Assembly (NCBI RefSeq): GCF_018139145.2
Contig: NC_059476.1
Span: 12,517,001-12,581,000 of the forward strand
Direction of reading: 5' to 3'
Length of the DNA stretch: 64,000 nt
Source: Gymnogyps californianus
Lineage: Eukaryota > Chordata > Aves > Accipitriformes > Cathartidae
The translations under genes were made by a program, and so were the position numbers. Numbering within the stretch: position 1 is the first letter of the stretch; each line of letters starts with the position of its first letter. This document shows, in pieces, positions 38,790-49,500 of this stretch. The notes under the pieces are model-generated. The model searched no databases. It was given only the letters and a program-made list of their open reading frames with translations, and was not told the origin of the DNA.

Positions 38790-39200
38790 CAAGAGAAGGC
38801 TGCGTGTTGCTTATCAAATCGTGCGCTGTTTTCATCAGTGGACATTGTACATATATTTGTTAGTCAATCTCGGACTGTTATAAGATCTTAATGAATTGTT
38901 CTATTGTAATTCTAATTGTATCATCTAATTTCTAATAAATTGATCTTTTTTATTGTCTATCCTATTATCATATAGGGTGGAATTAACCTGTTTCATGACG
39001 ATATAGAGTGAGAGCCGAACCCCTGGGGTGATTAGGAGAAGGGTATTTGAATATGAAAGATAGTATGTAGGGACAATAAGGGACTCGGAATCATGACGTG
39101 TCATCTATCCTGATATAAGACATAAATTACCAGTCTTGACATATAGGTGGACGGGCCACCTTTACTTAACCCAGAAAAGAAACTTGTATAAATTATATAT
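38790..39200. other. Compositionally odd segment, possibly an old insertion
   Basis: It is AT-rich yet contains about nine CpGs, more than its neighbours. It has an AATAAA at 38934-38939 followed by a T-rich stretch, and further on a run 'gagagccgaacccctgggg'. This mix is reminiscent of LTR R/U5 organisation, but I find no TG...CA boundaries with a matching target duplication and I do not recognise the family. It may be an unknown repeat, a decayed LTR or unique DNA. Confidence 0.3.
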
Positions 39201-39269
39201 GTGTTTGATAAATAGCCATTTCTCAGCATTTTCACTCATGAATGTTTGTTGTTCACACCCTTTTACAAG

Positions 39270-39312
39270 ATACTCCATAGGACCTGTGTCATTTTTTTGA
39301 GGTTGTTCTAAG
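39270..39312 (+). other. Candidate non-coding exon (splice-site pair)
   Basis: The acceptor-like tract 'gttcacacccttttacaag' ends at 39269, and a consensus donor (AAG, then gtaagt) begins at 39313, enclosing 43 bases. All three frames contain stops, so any exon here would be untranslated or part of a long non-coding RNA. Paired consensus sites occur by chance in vertebrate DNA. The interest is that two more such pairs follow within 650 bases. Confidence 0.18.
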
Positions 39313-39467
39313 GTAAGTCTGGAGTCTAAAAGTTTATATGGGTTATTTTAAAGAAAACCAAGAGTTCACTCTCAGGGAAGCAAAGATGAACTGTAAAACT
39401 TTCTGCTGGTGGGTAGGTCTGCCTGGTGCCAAGCTCACTTCACTTCCCTTTGGTTTTCCTTCAACAG

Positions 39468-39589
39468 CCTGTCAAATATGATTTCCGTCTGGATGCTGAG
39501 GGACTCAACAACATCACAACAGTTGACAGGGACCACAAAAGTCATGGATGCCATGATACAGCATCTCCAGCTTGGTACACTGAAGAAAG
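39468..39589 (+). other. Candidate coding exon, unrecognised product
   Basis: A good acceptor (a pyrimidine stretch ending in TTCAACAG at 39467) precedes 122 bases that are open in frame from the first base and start PVKYDFRLDAEGLNNITTVD. A weaker donor (AAAG, then gtttga) follows. The peptide has a mixed, globular-looking composition, but I do not recognise it. If joined to the micro-exon candidate at 39899-39921, the frame stays open. A non-coding origin is still at least as likely. Confidence 0.22.
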
Positions 39590-39898
39590 GTTTGACTTTA
39601 GAGTGCCCTCACACTAACCCATTTCACTGGTTTTCTGTTCCCTCCACTTGTACATACCCCACAGAGATGAGAGGATCAGTAAAAGACTGTTCAGTTAAAG
39701 ATCATTTCCCTCCTTGCTCACCATTTTGCTTGAAAGACTGCACAGAGACATTTGCTAACTCTATTTTAGAAGGATATATCAAGTCTCCTACCAGGACCCT
39801 GCACAGTCTTTTTCAGTATCACTTCACTCTCCATTGCCAAGCTTTTAAACAAAAATAAACCAAGATAATGTCAATAAATCATCTTCCCTCCTTTCCAG

Positions 39899-39921
39899 CT
39901 CAGCACCAGTGGAAGACTGTG
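39899..39921 (+). other. Candidate 23-nt micro-exon
   Basis: A strong pyrimidine-rich acceptor (cttccctcctttccag, ending at 39898) and a perfect donor (gtaagt from 39922) enclose 23 bases. Both splice signals match consensus closely, which is unusual at this spacing. The length is not a multiple of three. No branch point can be judged from sequence alone. Confidence 0.22.
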
Positions 39922-39930
39922 GTAAGTTAT

Positions 39931-42900
39931 CATGTTTTTAACTATGAACCTGTCTGGCTCTTTGTCATTTATCTTGCGTCTCCCACTCTGGTCTGGCTCA
40001 AGGCTGAACATTAGCAAATGATGAATGTGGGGCTGTCTCTCCTGGTTTGTACTGGCATTATTAACTCATATTCTCCTGAATATTTCATACCATAATACAT
40101 TATTCATGAGTTGCTGGAGTTGTGGCAATTGACTCTCAGGTTAGCTGCCCTGTGTGTGGGGGCAGGACAGAAATGTTTGCTGTTGACAGGTAATCCCTAT
40201 TTTGCATTCTCAAGGATTTTCCTTACCTCTGTGATTCTGAGTATTGTAAAGCAGATTAGCTAGTGTAAATTGGCTATTTCACATGTATTTACACCAGTAT
40301 GTGTGCTAACGATGTTTTTTCAGGTGGCTATAGTATCATATTTTGATTTATCGTGATTCTAAGAACCCCAAGAACCAATTGTGTAATGTAACAACTCTGT
40401 GGCTGTAACATATAGTCAGCTTTCTGTTGATTAAATAATGATCTATTAACTATTACCCTCTTTTTCCTTTGTTCCCTATATATTTATTATTTTCTCTTTT
40501 TTCAGTTTGCATTCTTTTTTCCCCTTGATACTTCGCCTCAGAAAACAGCTGCTACATACAGACAGCAGCAATAGGAAAAGACAGATCTTGTATTCCCCAC
40601 TGGACACGGCCAAGCTTGCATGAGACAAATCTCTGGAGGTCCAGAGTTCAGTAACTTGGCAAGCAGAGTTGGACTCTGAAGGTGTGATGGTTTCTTATTG
40701 TGTATGCAGGAGGCGAGGTCTTCGAATTCAGTCTGGAAGTGAGTAAAGAGCCATCTTTGTATCATACTGTGTTTTACTGTCAGTTCAGGTGTACGTGTCA
40801 CAGAGCAATAACTTTATGCCTGATGTTTCTCCAGGAAACCCCTCACTGAGAAGCAGTTCATAGTGAGTGCCAACCCTACATGTACATAGACTGGGGTCTT
40901 CCTGGGAAGCTGAGGCATCTCCCTGCTGATCTCCTGACCATGAAGCAGGCTTCATTTTCAGATCGATATATATGAGATTCACATGTATGGTGATAAATGA
41001 GCATATTCTGACATAAAGTCTTGAGAAATGTTGACAGCTGTTACTCATCTGTGGGCTTTAGGCTTTCTCATCTTCTCTTTCTAACTGTATGATTGCTGGA
41101 ATGGATGACCAATGACTGTGAAAGATCTCCAAGCAAACAGCTGGCACAGGTTTCAGGACGTTTATTTCAAGGACTACACTCTGCATTTTGTTCCTTTAAA
41201 AAAATAAAATGGCGAACACTTTTTACCCACTTTAGGCCAAGAAATTCTCCAGGACTTCTCCTATTTCCTCCCCTGAGCTCCTGTACAACGGTGGAACATG
41301 GTCCATATCACCACTATCTTCAACCTGCAGAACTGTTCAATTTTGTGCTTCTAAAAGATAACACTCACATGCTCCGGTAGAAACTAAGGGAAGGACCATA
41401 AACGTGTGCTGCTAGCACCAGTCTAAGTAGATGAGGTAGAAAAATGATGAATTGGGAAACATGAATACTGAGAGATGGAAAGATGTTCCGGTATCCCCAG
41501 TCATATGCTCCTTCCTCCTGCAGCAGAGGTGGCTGCACTTCTGTCATCAAGGAAATACAACCCAAAAATGGATTATGTTGCCCGCGGCTGTTTGCATATG
41601 TACAAAATCATAACAGAGAGATCATCTCCAGGAGAGCTCAGGGTCATGGCTGGAGGAGCTGGATTTTTCTGCAGAACATCTGCAGATCCCTCTGCAGTGA
41701 TGATGATTACCAAGCGGTGTGTCATGTAATGAGGGGCTAAATATGGCTGAGACTAGAGGCGCTGTAGGTAGAAGGTTAATGAGGTGCTAATTGGGTAAGA
41801 AAAAACAGAAGGAGGGAAATGAGTAGGGAGGTTAGTGTATCTGATTCAGAAGAGCTCTGAAATGTGGAGTGATACAGGGTATTTTTGGCTCCAGCTTGTA
41901 TTCCTTCATTCTCACCTGTGTAGGAGATGAATCATTCCTGTGACTCAGCTGGAGACCTCATTGTCCAGCATGACCACTCTGCTGGTGCATAGACATGGAG
42001 CTCATGTACCGTTTCATCTTGTTGCAGCTCAGTTGCTGCCAGCTCTGCCTACATGGAGGGAGGGAGCAGTTGATGGCGTGGATGTCTGGCAGGAGCACCT
42101 GAGAGCTCCTCGTTGATTCTGTGCTTGAAGTTAACTGATATGATTGGCTTGTTTACAGATCCCCTCTCCAGGGGTCTTGGTGTCCTCCTGACTTTGGGCT
42201 TTAGTGAAGGATGAAGTCTCACATGAAGTAAGGGTAGGGCAGGAGGGATCCAGGGGCCAAGAATGTCAGAGCAGAAGCTCTTGGAGATGCAATCATGTGC
42301 ATAAAAGGCATCAGAGATGAACTAAAATATTCTGTCTCATCCTGCACAAATCATATAACCTTCCTATTACTCAGCAGCAATGGCAGCAAAATGAGCATTG
42401 ACGCTTGTTAATCACAGTTTTGGGGACTACTGGAGGCAAGTGTACGGGCTTCCAAAGGAAGGTGGTGTAGATGGTTTGAGTCTACATGCAACTCTGTCTA
42501 CTGCCATCTTTTCTCTGCCATCAAAAGCTCACACTGGCAGCTGCTGCCTGAGATAATCTTATTATCTACCTATGCCCATTGCAGGAAAGACCACAGACAC
42601 TCTTTCTTGCTTCTGATCAATGGATGGTCTCCCAGTCTCTAGATTGCCCAGTGACTCAGTTACTGTGGGTTCCCCTAACCATCCCATTGCTCTGTGATAA
42701 GCATCTTTCCTCTTCAGCTCTGACATGAAACATTCTTCTTGCATCTCTGTCTTGCCAATACACTAGGGAATTATACACATTTGAAAAAACCCCACTCATT
42801 TCCTCCCTTCTCTCCCATGTTGTCTTTTGATAATGGTCTTTATGGAAATATTTCACTTGAACATCATCAATTTTTATATTAAGACATTATAAACTGTACA

Positions 42901-45900
42901 CTAGTGCCTTCAGTTTCCCAATATTATTTAATTTTCTGTGAAATGTTTGATTTTTTAAAAATATAACTATGGACTAAAACCTAGCAATTTAGATTTCAGT
43001 CACAGCATTGATTCAGACTTTTCATATGCCATAAATCCGTTCTTGTGGTTTAGTTTCCGTTTTTTTTGAAACAGAGATCGTGTTACACCCCCGGTTGTTG
43101 CAGGATGGGCAGGAAGATTATGGTAATCAATGATCATTCTCTGATTGAATGAGGATGCCCATACACATGCAAAATACTAGTGTTCCATATATTGATGTCT
43201 GTAACTTCTGCCTGCCTTTTGGGCTGAATGGCACTGAGTTGCTGTTCAAAAGACATTTAGATCCTCTGGGTACAGCAGGATTTTCAAGGTCTACAACCAT
43301 GTGCAATGAAAGATGTGATAAATGCTGAAGTTGTTTCCTAAGTGAAATGAAGAAAACGAAAATGATACCAGTGCTGATGAAGGTGAGCAGCAAGCCTTAG
43401 ATTTAAACAGGGAAAATGACAGCATTATCAGTCAGGTATCATGGCAACCAAGGAGCCTAGAATTTGGTGTCAACTTTCCAATCATACTGTCTCTTTACCT
43501 GGCATAACAAGCTACATTTTCCTTTGGGGAATTTAATCTCTTTTCCACTGGAGGTCATTCAAATGTTTAAGCACCTGACTGCACTCAGGAACTTGAGGAA
43601 TTCAAATTGCTCCTGGATACCTGCACCTATATATTTGTATAGGAAAAAAGAAAAAAAAAAAACCAACCCACCAGAGAGCTCTGTGAAAACCAGGCAGAAA
43701 AATCACAGTTGTATAAGACACCCCGTTCAATACTGCTACATCTTGGTTGATACGAATTTCATGCTCAGTGTTATCCAGCAGCTGGAGTTAAAATACTGTA
43801 AATCCAGGTCTTCCCTAGAGACAGCACAGGCCATTTTTTGCACAGTGAGCTGAACCAAGGATGCTAGCAAGGCCAGAGGTCTACCATGAAAAGTCATCTT
43901 TGAATGACACAGTTGTCTTATTGTAGACACATACCCATGCTCACATCTGCATTACAGTCTGGGATGAGGAAACTGCAAAAGGCTTTAGAAGGATGGATTT
44001 AGTCAGGAACAACTTCTCTTTGTGGCAGAGAAATGAGATTATGATGTAAAATAAATCAGTGGCAGAATTAGAAAGTAGAAAGTCTGAGATCTGGAATACT
44101 TAATCCTTGACCTGTTGCTCAAATGATGGCAAGAGCAATCAGGCTACACCGGAATCCTCTTACTGAATGTGTGATGAACACATATTTCTAAAATTATGAA
44201 CTGGAGGGGATTTATTCAGACCTGGTTTTCTTTTCTGTCTGAGATAAGGATGAAGAACAACAGCCGCAAGATACAAATGTAAGACTATGGTTTATGCAGA
44301 TGGGGGTACAACATCTTCCTAGCAGATCCAGGAGGGAACTAATTGCTTCCTCCAAATCATGTGTATACACAATCCATGCAGTTTCTTTTATCATGTAAGT
44401 ATCAGCAATAGATCAAGCTATAACAAAGAAGATTCTTCAGTTTTCCTGACTGGAGGACTGTACCTATCTAGTACTATATAATACAACAATGTGATACTGT
44501 GCTATTGCTTTTATGCAAAGCTTTTAAGCTTAACTGTACGGCCTACACATGATCTTTACAGTTTCATTTCTTTATTGAATTTAAATCACAGATTTGAAAG
44601 CCTCTGCATTTTAGTCAGTTTCGTGCTTGCTTTTAAAGCCAAATGAGGATGGATTAAATACTGTTTAAAAACAAAAAAAGTATTTGATGTGTCATTATTC
44701 AGAAAGTCACAGCAGGGTTTAAAACCATGTTTATGCTGGATGCATTACTAGTCCAGTGGGAATCAACCAAATTTCTCACCCTGCTGCTAAATTTCACTGA
44801 ATATGAGAGTCACCGGATATCATTCAACCAGTATCATCCTGGGCTCATCTTTTCTCCAGCAAGACAGAGAACTGGGACAGGACTTTAGAGCTAATTGCAT
44901 GTCACCATGGAGAGGTCTCTCACAGAAGCTCTCCAAAAGCCAAGCTCTGATGAATAAAGTGGTAGGACACTTGGAGTAGCGGCTCTGTCAGATAGGATTG
45001 CAATGTGGTTATCTATGCCTGGGACTTTGAAATGCTCATCAGAGCATCATCTTCTGTTTCCAAATCCCTCCAAAGCTATAGGTATGTGACACAGGATTCA
45101 AGCCCTGCTTCAAGCAAAGTGGTTTTGCTTTTGCTGAATTTCAGTGTCAGGAACCTGCATGTGTAACCTGTACTCAGCTGATCCTTTGTTTGGAAGTTAC
45201 CAAACATCACTGTATTTCTCCACACAGTGCTTCAGGTGCCTGAGTCTGTTTCTGGGTATGCCTAGATGTACTTTACAATGTTTTGTATTTAATCCTCATC
45301 CCACCTAAACATGTATCTGCACAGTATGATCTGAGACCTTGGAGATGGTTTGAGGCCCGAGGACAGGAAAACAAAAGCTGGAGGAGCTTATTTGTGCTGG
45401 GTAGGTGACAGAAAGGACTGTGCTGGGAAGGATGCTGTTTGGAAAGGAGAGAGACATTAATGACATGAGTGGTTGTCAGACATAATAGTCCCTCAGGGCT
45501 ATTTTAATTAATGCACAGTGTCTCACAGCCTCGCATCTGTTGCAGTGCCACTTCCTCCTCCACAGCTGCACCTCGGAGAGGGGTGTGTGTAGGGAAGAGG
45601 AGGTTGGGAGCTTTGCTGGTTGTCTTCCACATGAGGTAAATCCGTACTTGTTATTCAACAGCATTTAGCAGTCCCCTTAGGGCTGCTACATTGACACAAA
45701 CAGGATTTATGGAGAGGAGCAGAATTTGGCCCTTTTGGTCCCCCAGAGTGTGTGAATCTGGCCCTTGGGTATTATATCTTTCCATGGAGAAGATGTCCCT
45801 TAATCTGCTTTTTATTTGACTTTTTTTCTCATCTTTATTTAAGATGCTTTTGTTATACAATATGTTTATTGCTAGAAGCTATATAAAGGACAGTAAAAAC

Positions 45901-45960
45901 CTTTCCACTTTAAATATGATTACCTCAAAATCAGAAGTAAGAAAAAGCATGCTCTCCCCT
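39931..45960. other. Unique non-coding DNA up to the LTR
   Basis: No gene is recognised. Frames of up to 129 codons lack domains. An A-rich run (about 43640-43661) has no recognisable retrocopy upstream. The block 44550-44810 is AT-rich and could be conserved regulatory DNA, but that is unproven. Nothing retroviral other than the LTR lies upstream of 45961. Confidence 0.6.
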
Positions 45961-46218
45961 TGTGCTGGTTTCAGCTGGGATAGAGTCAATTTTCTTCACA
46001 GTAGCTAGTATGGGCTATGTTTTGGATTTGTGCTGAAAACAGTGTTGATAACATAGGGATGTTTTCGTTACTGCTGAGCAGCGCTTACACAGAGTCAAGG
46101 CCTTTTCTGCTTCTCACACCACCCCACCAGCGAGTAGGCTGGGGGTGCTCAAGAAGTTGGGAGGGGACACAGCCGGGACAGCTGACCCCAACTGACCAAA
46201 CGGATATTCCATACCATA

Positions 46219-46226
46219 TGACGTCA
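46219..46226 (+). promoter_or_regulatory. CRE/ATF site TGACGTCA inside the LTR U3
   Basis: A perfect palindromic TGACGTCA lies about 10 bases before an atgtaaag at 46235-46242. In the family as I remember it, that position reads TATAAAG, so this copy's TATA-like element appears mutated. A CRE directly upstream of a TATA box is a normal U3 promoter arrangement. Whether it is active here is unknown. Confidence 0.5.
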
Positions 46227-46422
46227 TGTTCAGCATGTAAAGCTGGGGGAAGAAGGAGGAAGGGGGGGACGTTCAGAGTGATGGCATTTGTCTTCCCAAG
46301 TAACCGTTATGTGTGATGGAGCCCTGCTTTCCCGGAGGTGGCTGAACACCTGCCTGCCGATGGGAAGTAGAGAATGAATTCCTTGTTTTGCTTGGCTTGC
46401 GCGAGCAGCTTTTGCTTTACCT

Positions 46423-46428
46423 ATTAAA
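46423..46428 (+). terminator. LTR polyadenylation signal ATTAAA
   Basis: ATTAAA is followed by a T-rich, then GT-poor stretch within the 3' part of the LTR, at the position expected for the R region. It is the common variant of AATAAA. Position within the element is the only support. Confidence 0.5.
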
Positions 46429-46554
46429 CTGTCTTTATCTCAACCCACGAGTTTTCTCACTTTTACCCTTCTGATTCTCTCCCCCATGCCACCAGGGGGG
46501 AGTGAGCGAGCCGCTGTGTGGTGCTTAATTGCTGGCTGGGGTTAAACCACGACA

Positions 46555-49500
46555 CTCCTGTGAATATGTTGCAGGTCATGTAAATCATGTTAAAAGTTGG
46601 AATTAGATAGGGAATCTTGCACAACAAAGTGCTATGTATAATTTGCTGTTTCACATACACATTTTCTCTCCAAAAGCTAAAGGCAAAGTATCTCTTCTCC
46701 CTGCCGTCTCCTCACTTCAAAGCCCTCCCCAAACTGCACTCTGTTCAATGCCACAACACTTGCTAGAGACATTAGTCAGGTCCATGCCTCAGTGAAATAA
46801 ACTGAGAGCAGAGGAGACTTCTTGCTGGTATGAGAAATATTGGACTGAAATAATTTAACAGCAGACATTATGGAACTAATTTTTGACTGATAAAAAAATG
46901 CCAGACATAGAAAATGATTTTCTAATGTGATTGCTCTGAACCGTCCTGCAGTTAAGAAGGCTTCTTTATTTTTTATTTTTTCAAACAGAGACACTTTGCT
47001 GCATTGGAAGATATGAAGTGTAGGGAAGTCTTTGACCTGAGTTTGTCTTGTGTGATTGCCTTCTCTTTGTGACTGATTTTAACTGCAGTTAGCGAGGGAT
47101 CATGCTTATACAGTTCAAGAAATCAGGCTGAATTGGTTGGTGAGGGAGATGGAGGATGGATACTCTTCAGTTAGATACTTGACTATACTATCCCCTTCAC
47201 AGACTTGTCACAGGGGAATGAAGGAGGGTAACAGAAAGCCTCTGCATTTCTGGCGGGGAGGCTAGTAGAAGGTTGTTTTAGCAGAAGTTTATGCCATCAA
47301 CTGCATTTTTCCTTTAAACTCTTCAGAAACTCATACCAGAATTGCTAGCTTGTACTGTTACTGCTGCTGCTGGCACATGGTAATTTCTAGGATATCTACT
47401 CATGGATGACAACCTTAACATGCTAGGTGCTGTATAAACACCAGCCTTCAGTGGATGAGGTTATAATTAAATATATTCCCATGGATCATGAAATATAACC
47501 TGAAGGGATTTAAAACAGGCCATTCCACCCCGAAATACAAGTCTGACTCATCTCAGCACAAGAACTAACCCGTGTAAGTGGAGCTGAAAGCAGGCCGATA
47601 CAGAGGGAGTAGTGCAGCTGAAGGAATGGCTGTTAAGCTGCAGGTGCATCCATCCCCCACAGAGATACGTCAAACTCCTCCATCACACTGGTGGAAATTG
47701 AATCATGTCAGCTCGAAGATAAGGTTGGTATGCCTATTGCTGTCTCTATCCAGCTTCCGTTTCCATTTTGACTTCAGTGCCTTGCTGTCTGCATTAAGCA
47801 GAAGGCTGTAGTTTATCTCCCTTGTGACTAGAAGCTAAACCGCAGAGTTGTTCTCACACTTGTTCTCCATCTCTTTTTCATTTCCCTTCTATTACTGCAG
47901 TCTCCCTCCCTTCATCCCACCCTGGGGCATCCCATGATTGCTGTTGAAGGAAGACAAATCGATGTGCTATTGCATGGATGGGCTCTCCAAATTACGCCTC
48001 AGTGTGTGTTCCCCCTGCTCTTCCCTTCCTCCTCCTCCGCTGGGGAGAGCCTGGGAAGGCTGCAGGGGACAGGAGGTGGTTGTTTTGAGTCATAGTGGTT
48101 TTACAACACTTGGCAGGTCCAGCCAACAGTGACTGAAGGTGTGTGGTGTGGGCCATGGGATCTGGCAGTGAAATCCTGCTGAAATCCTGGAGGTTTCTGT
48201 CCTAGAGGTCACCTTAGAGTCGTGATATCCCAGGTTCTGGGGCTGGGCAACCCTGGACCCTCTCCTCATCCAACAGCATGTTTGCTGTGCTGGGGTCCCT
48301 GCAGGAAAGGTGTAGGGATTTTGCTGCTATCATTGTAATCCGGCCTTGATGGGCACTGACTGTCACTAATGCTAGTGCTGTAGAGGCTGGTGCTTTAGCT
48401 CACGACACCACTGTGGGTCTGTCTATAATCAGGTTGGAGGTATTGTCTGCTGCCTCTGCAGTCTGACTTCCTCTTTCAGGAAGGGATGAGGATGAGTCAG
48501 TCTCTTTCTCCGCTGAATTTCAAAGAAGTCTCTATACTAGCTTGAAAAGGGTTCCCAAATTCAGAGAGCTCATATTAGCTGAGCAGCATCCCCCCTTCTG
48601 GGAGAATCTCATTAATTTATGGGCTGCTAATTTCCATGGAAGTATCTTTCGTGAACAAAATCTCCCCCAAGGTCCCTGCCTCTTTGTCGGAAAGCATCAG
48701 AAGCTTGTAGTGAAGCCTTGTATTACTAAGATTTCATTACTTACACTAAATATACTCCAGAGCATTTATTAATGTACTGTAAAGCAAAAGGAATAATTAA
48801 AAATAAACTATGCTTGTCAAAGAAATAAAGTGCATCTTATGCTGCATGATCCTAGCTTTTTTTGATAATTGCCCTTGTTCATTTTGCCATTAATTCAGGG
48901 AGTGAAAGAATTGCAGTACGGTCTGCAAGATATTAGAACAGTTTAATGATGCTTTTCTTTAAAGAACAAGAAACAGCACTTTCATTTTCCGTAAGTGGAG
49001 AGCCAATGACAGAAGCCCTCAAGTCTTTTACATCAGGATTTTAATAGCATAACTGATTTCAAGAAAATATTATAAAGGCTCAGACCACTGTACACAGTCT
49101 ACCTATTTCAAATAGAAGCAGTCCTCAAAACATTTAGTGATCTCTCCAGACTGAATGTATGTTTTCTCTGGTAGGTTAATCTTTTTGCTTCTAAAATGGA
49201 AGCTTCCAAAATTGTCATTCGTAGCCCAAATTGCACGTTCCTTCTTGGTAAAACATCTTTTCTGCCATTCTGGCAAGACAGTGACCAGTAGAAAATAAGG
49301 ACAAGGTTAAAAGCTAACAGCTGGAGACCATATTCAGGGATGGTTAGATGTTCCCATGCACCTAACATGACATCTTTAGAGCTGAGCCTGTACAGAAACA
49401 AGAAATGCATTTTAAATTCAATCAAGCTATTATTGTCTCAACCTGTGGAACAGAACTGCACTTGCTTATCTTTCCCTCAGTATCTCTATCTGACAGGAAT

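Larger units (their letters stand above)
45961..46554 (+). mobile_element. Solo LTR, ERV-L-like family of Neoaves
   Basis: This is a 594-base element beginning TGTGCTGGTTTCAGCTGG and ending GGTTAAACCACGACA, so it has the TG...CA ends of a retroviral LTR. The flanking five bases are CCCCT and CTCCT, a probable target duplication with one mismatch. The order of blocks matches an LTR I know to be abundant in many neoavian birds. It keeps many CpGs, so it is not very old. No gag, pol or env sequence flanks it on either side, so it is a solo LTR left by recombination between two LTRs. Open frames within it are artefacts. The family name should be confirmed. Confidence 0.93.

Noticed and set aside
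39409..39858. 149-codon plus-strand frame
   Set aside because: It starts at GTG and uses a different frame from the better exon-like block it overlaps; no domain.
46017..46316. 99-codon frame in the solo LTR
   Set aside because: It lies wholly inside the LTR, which does not encode proteins in this family.
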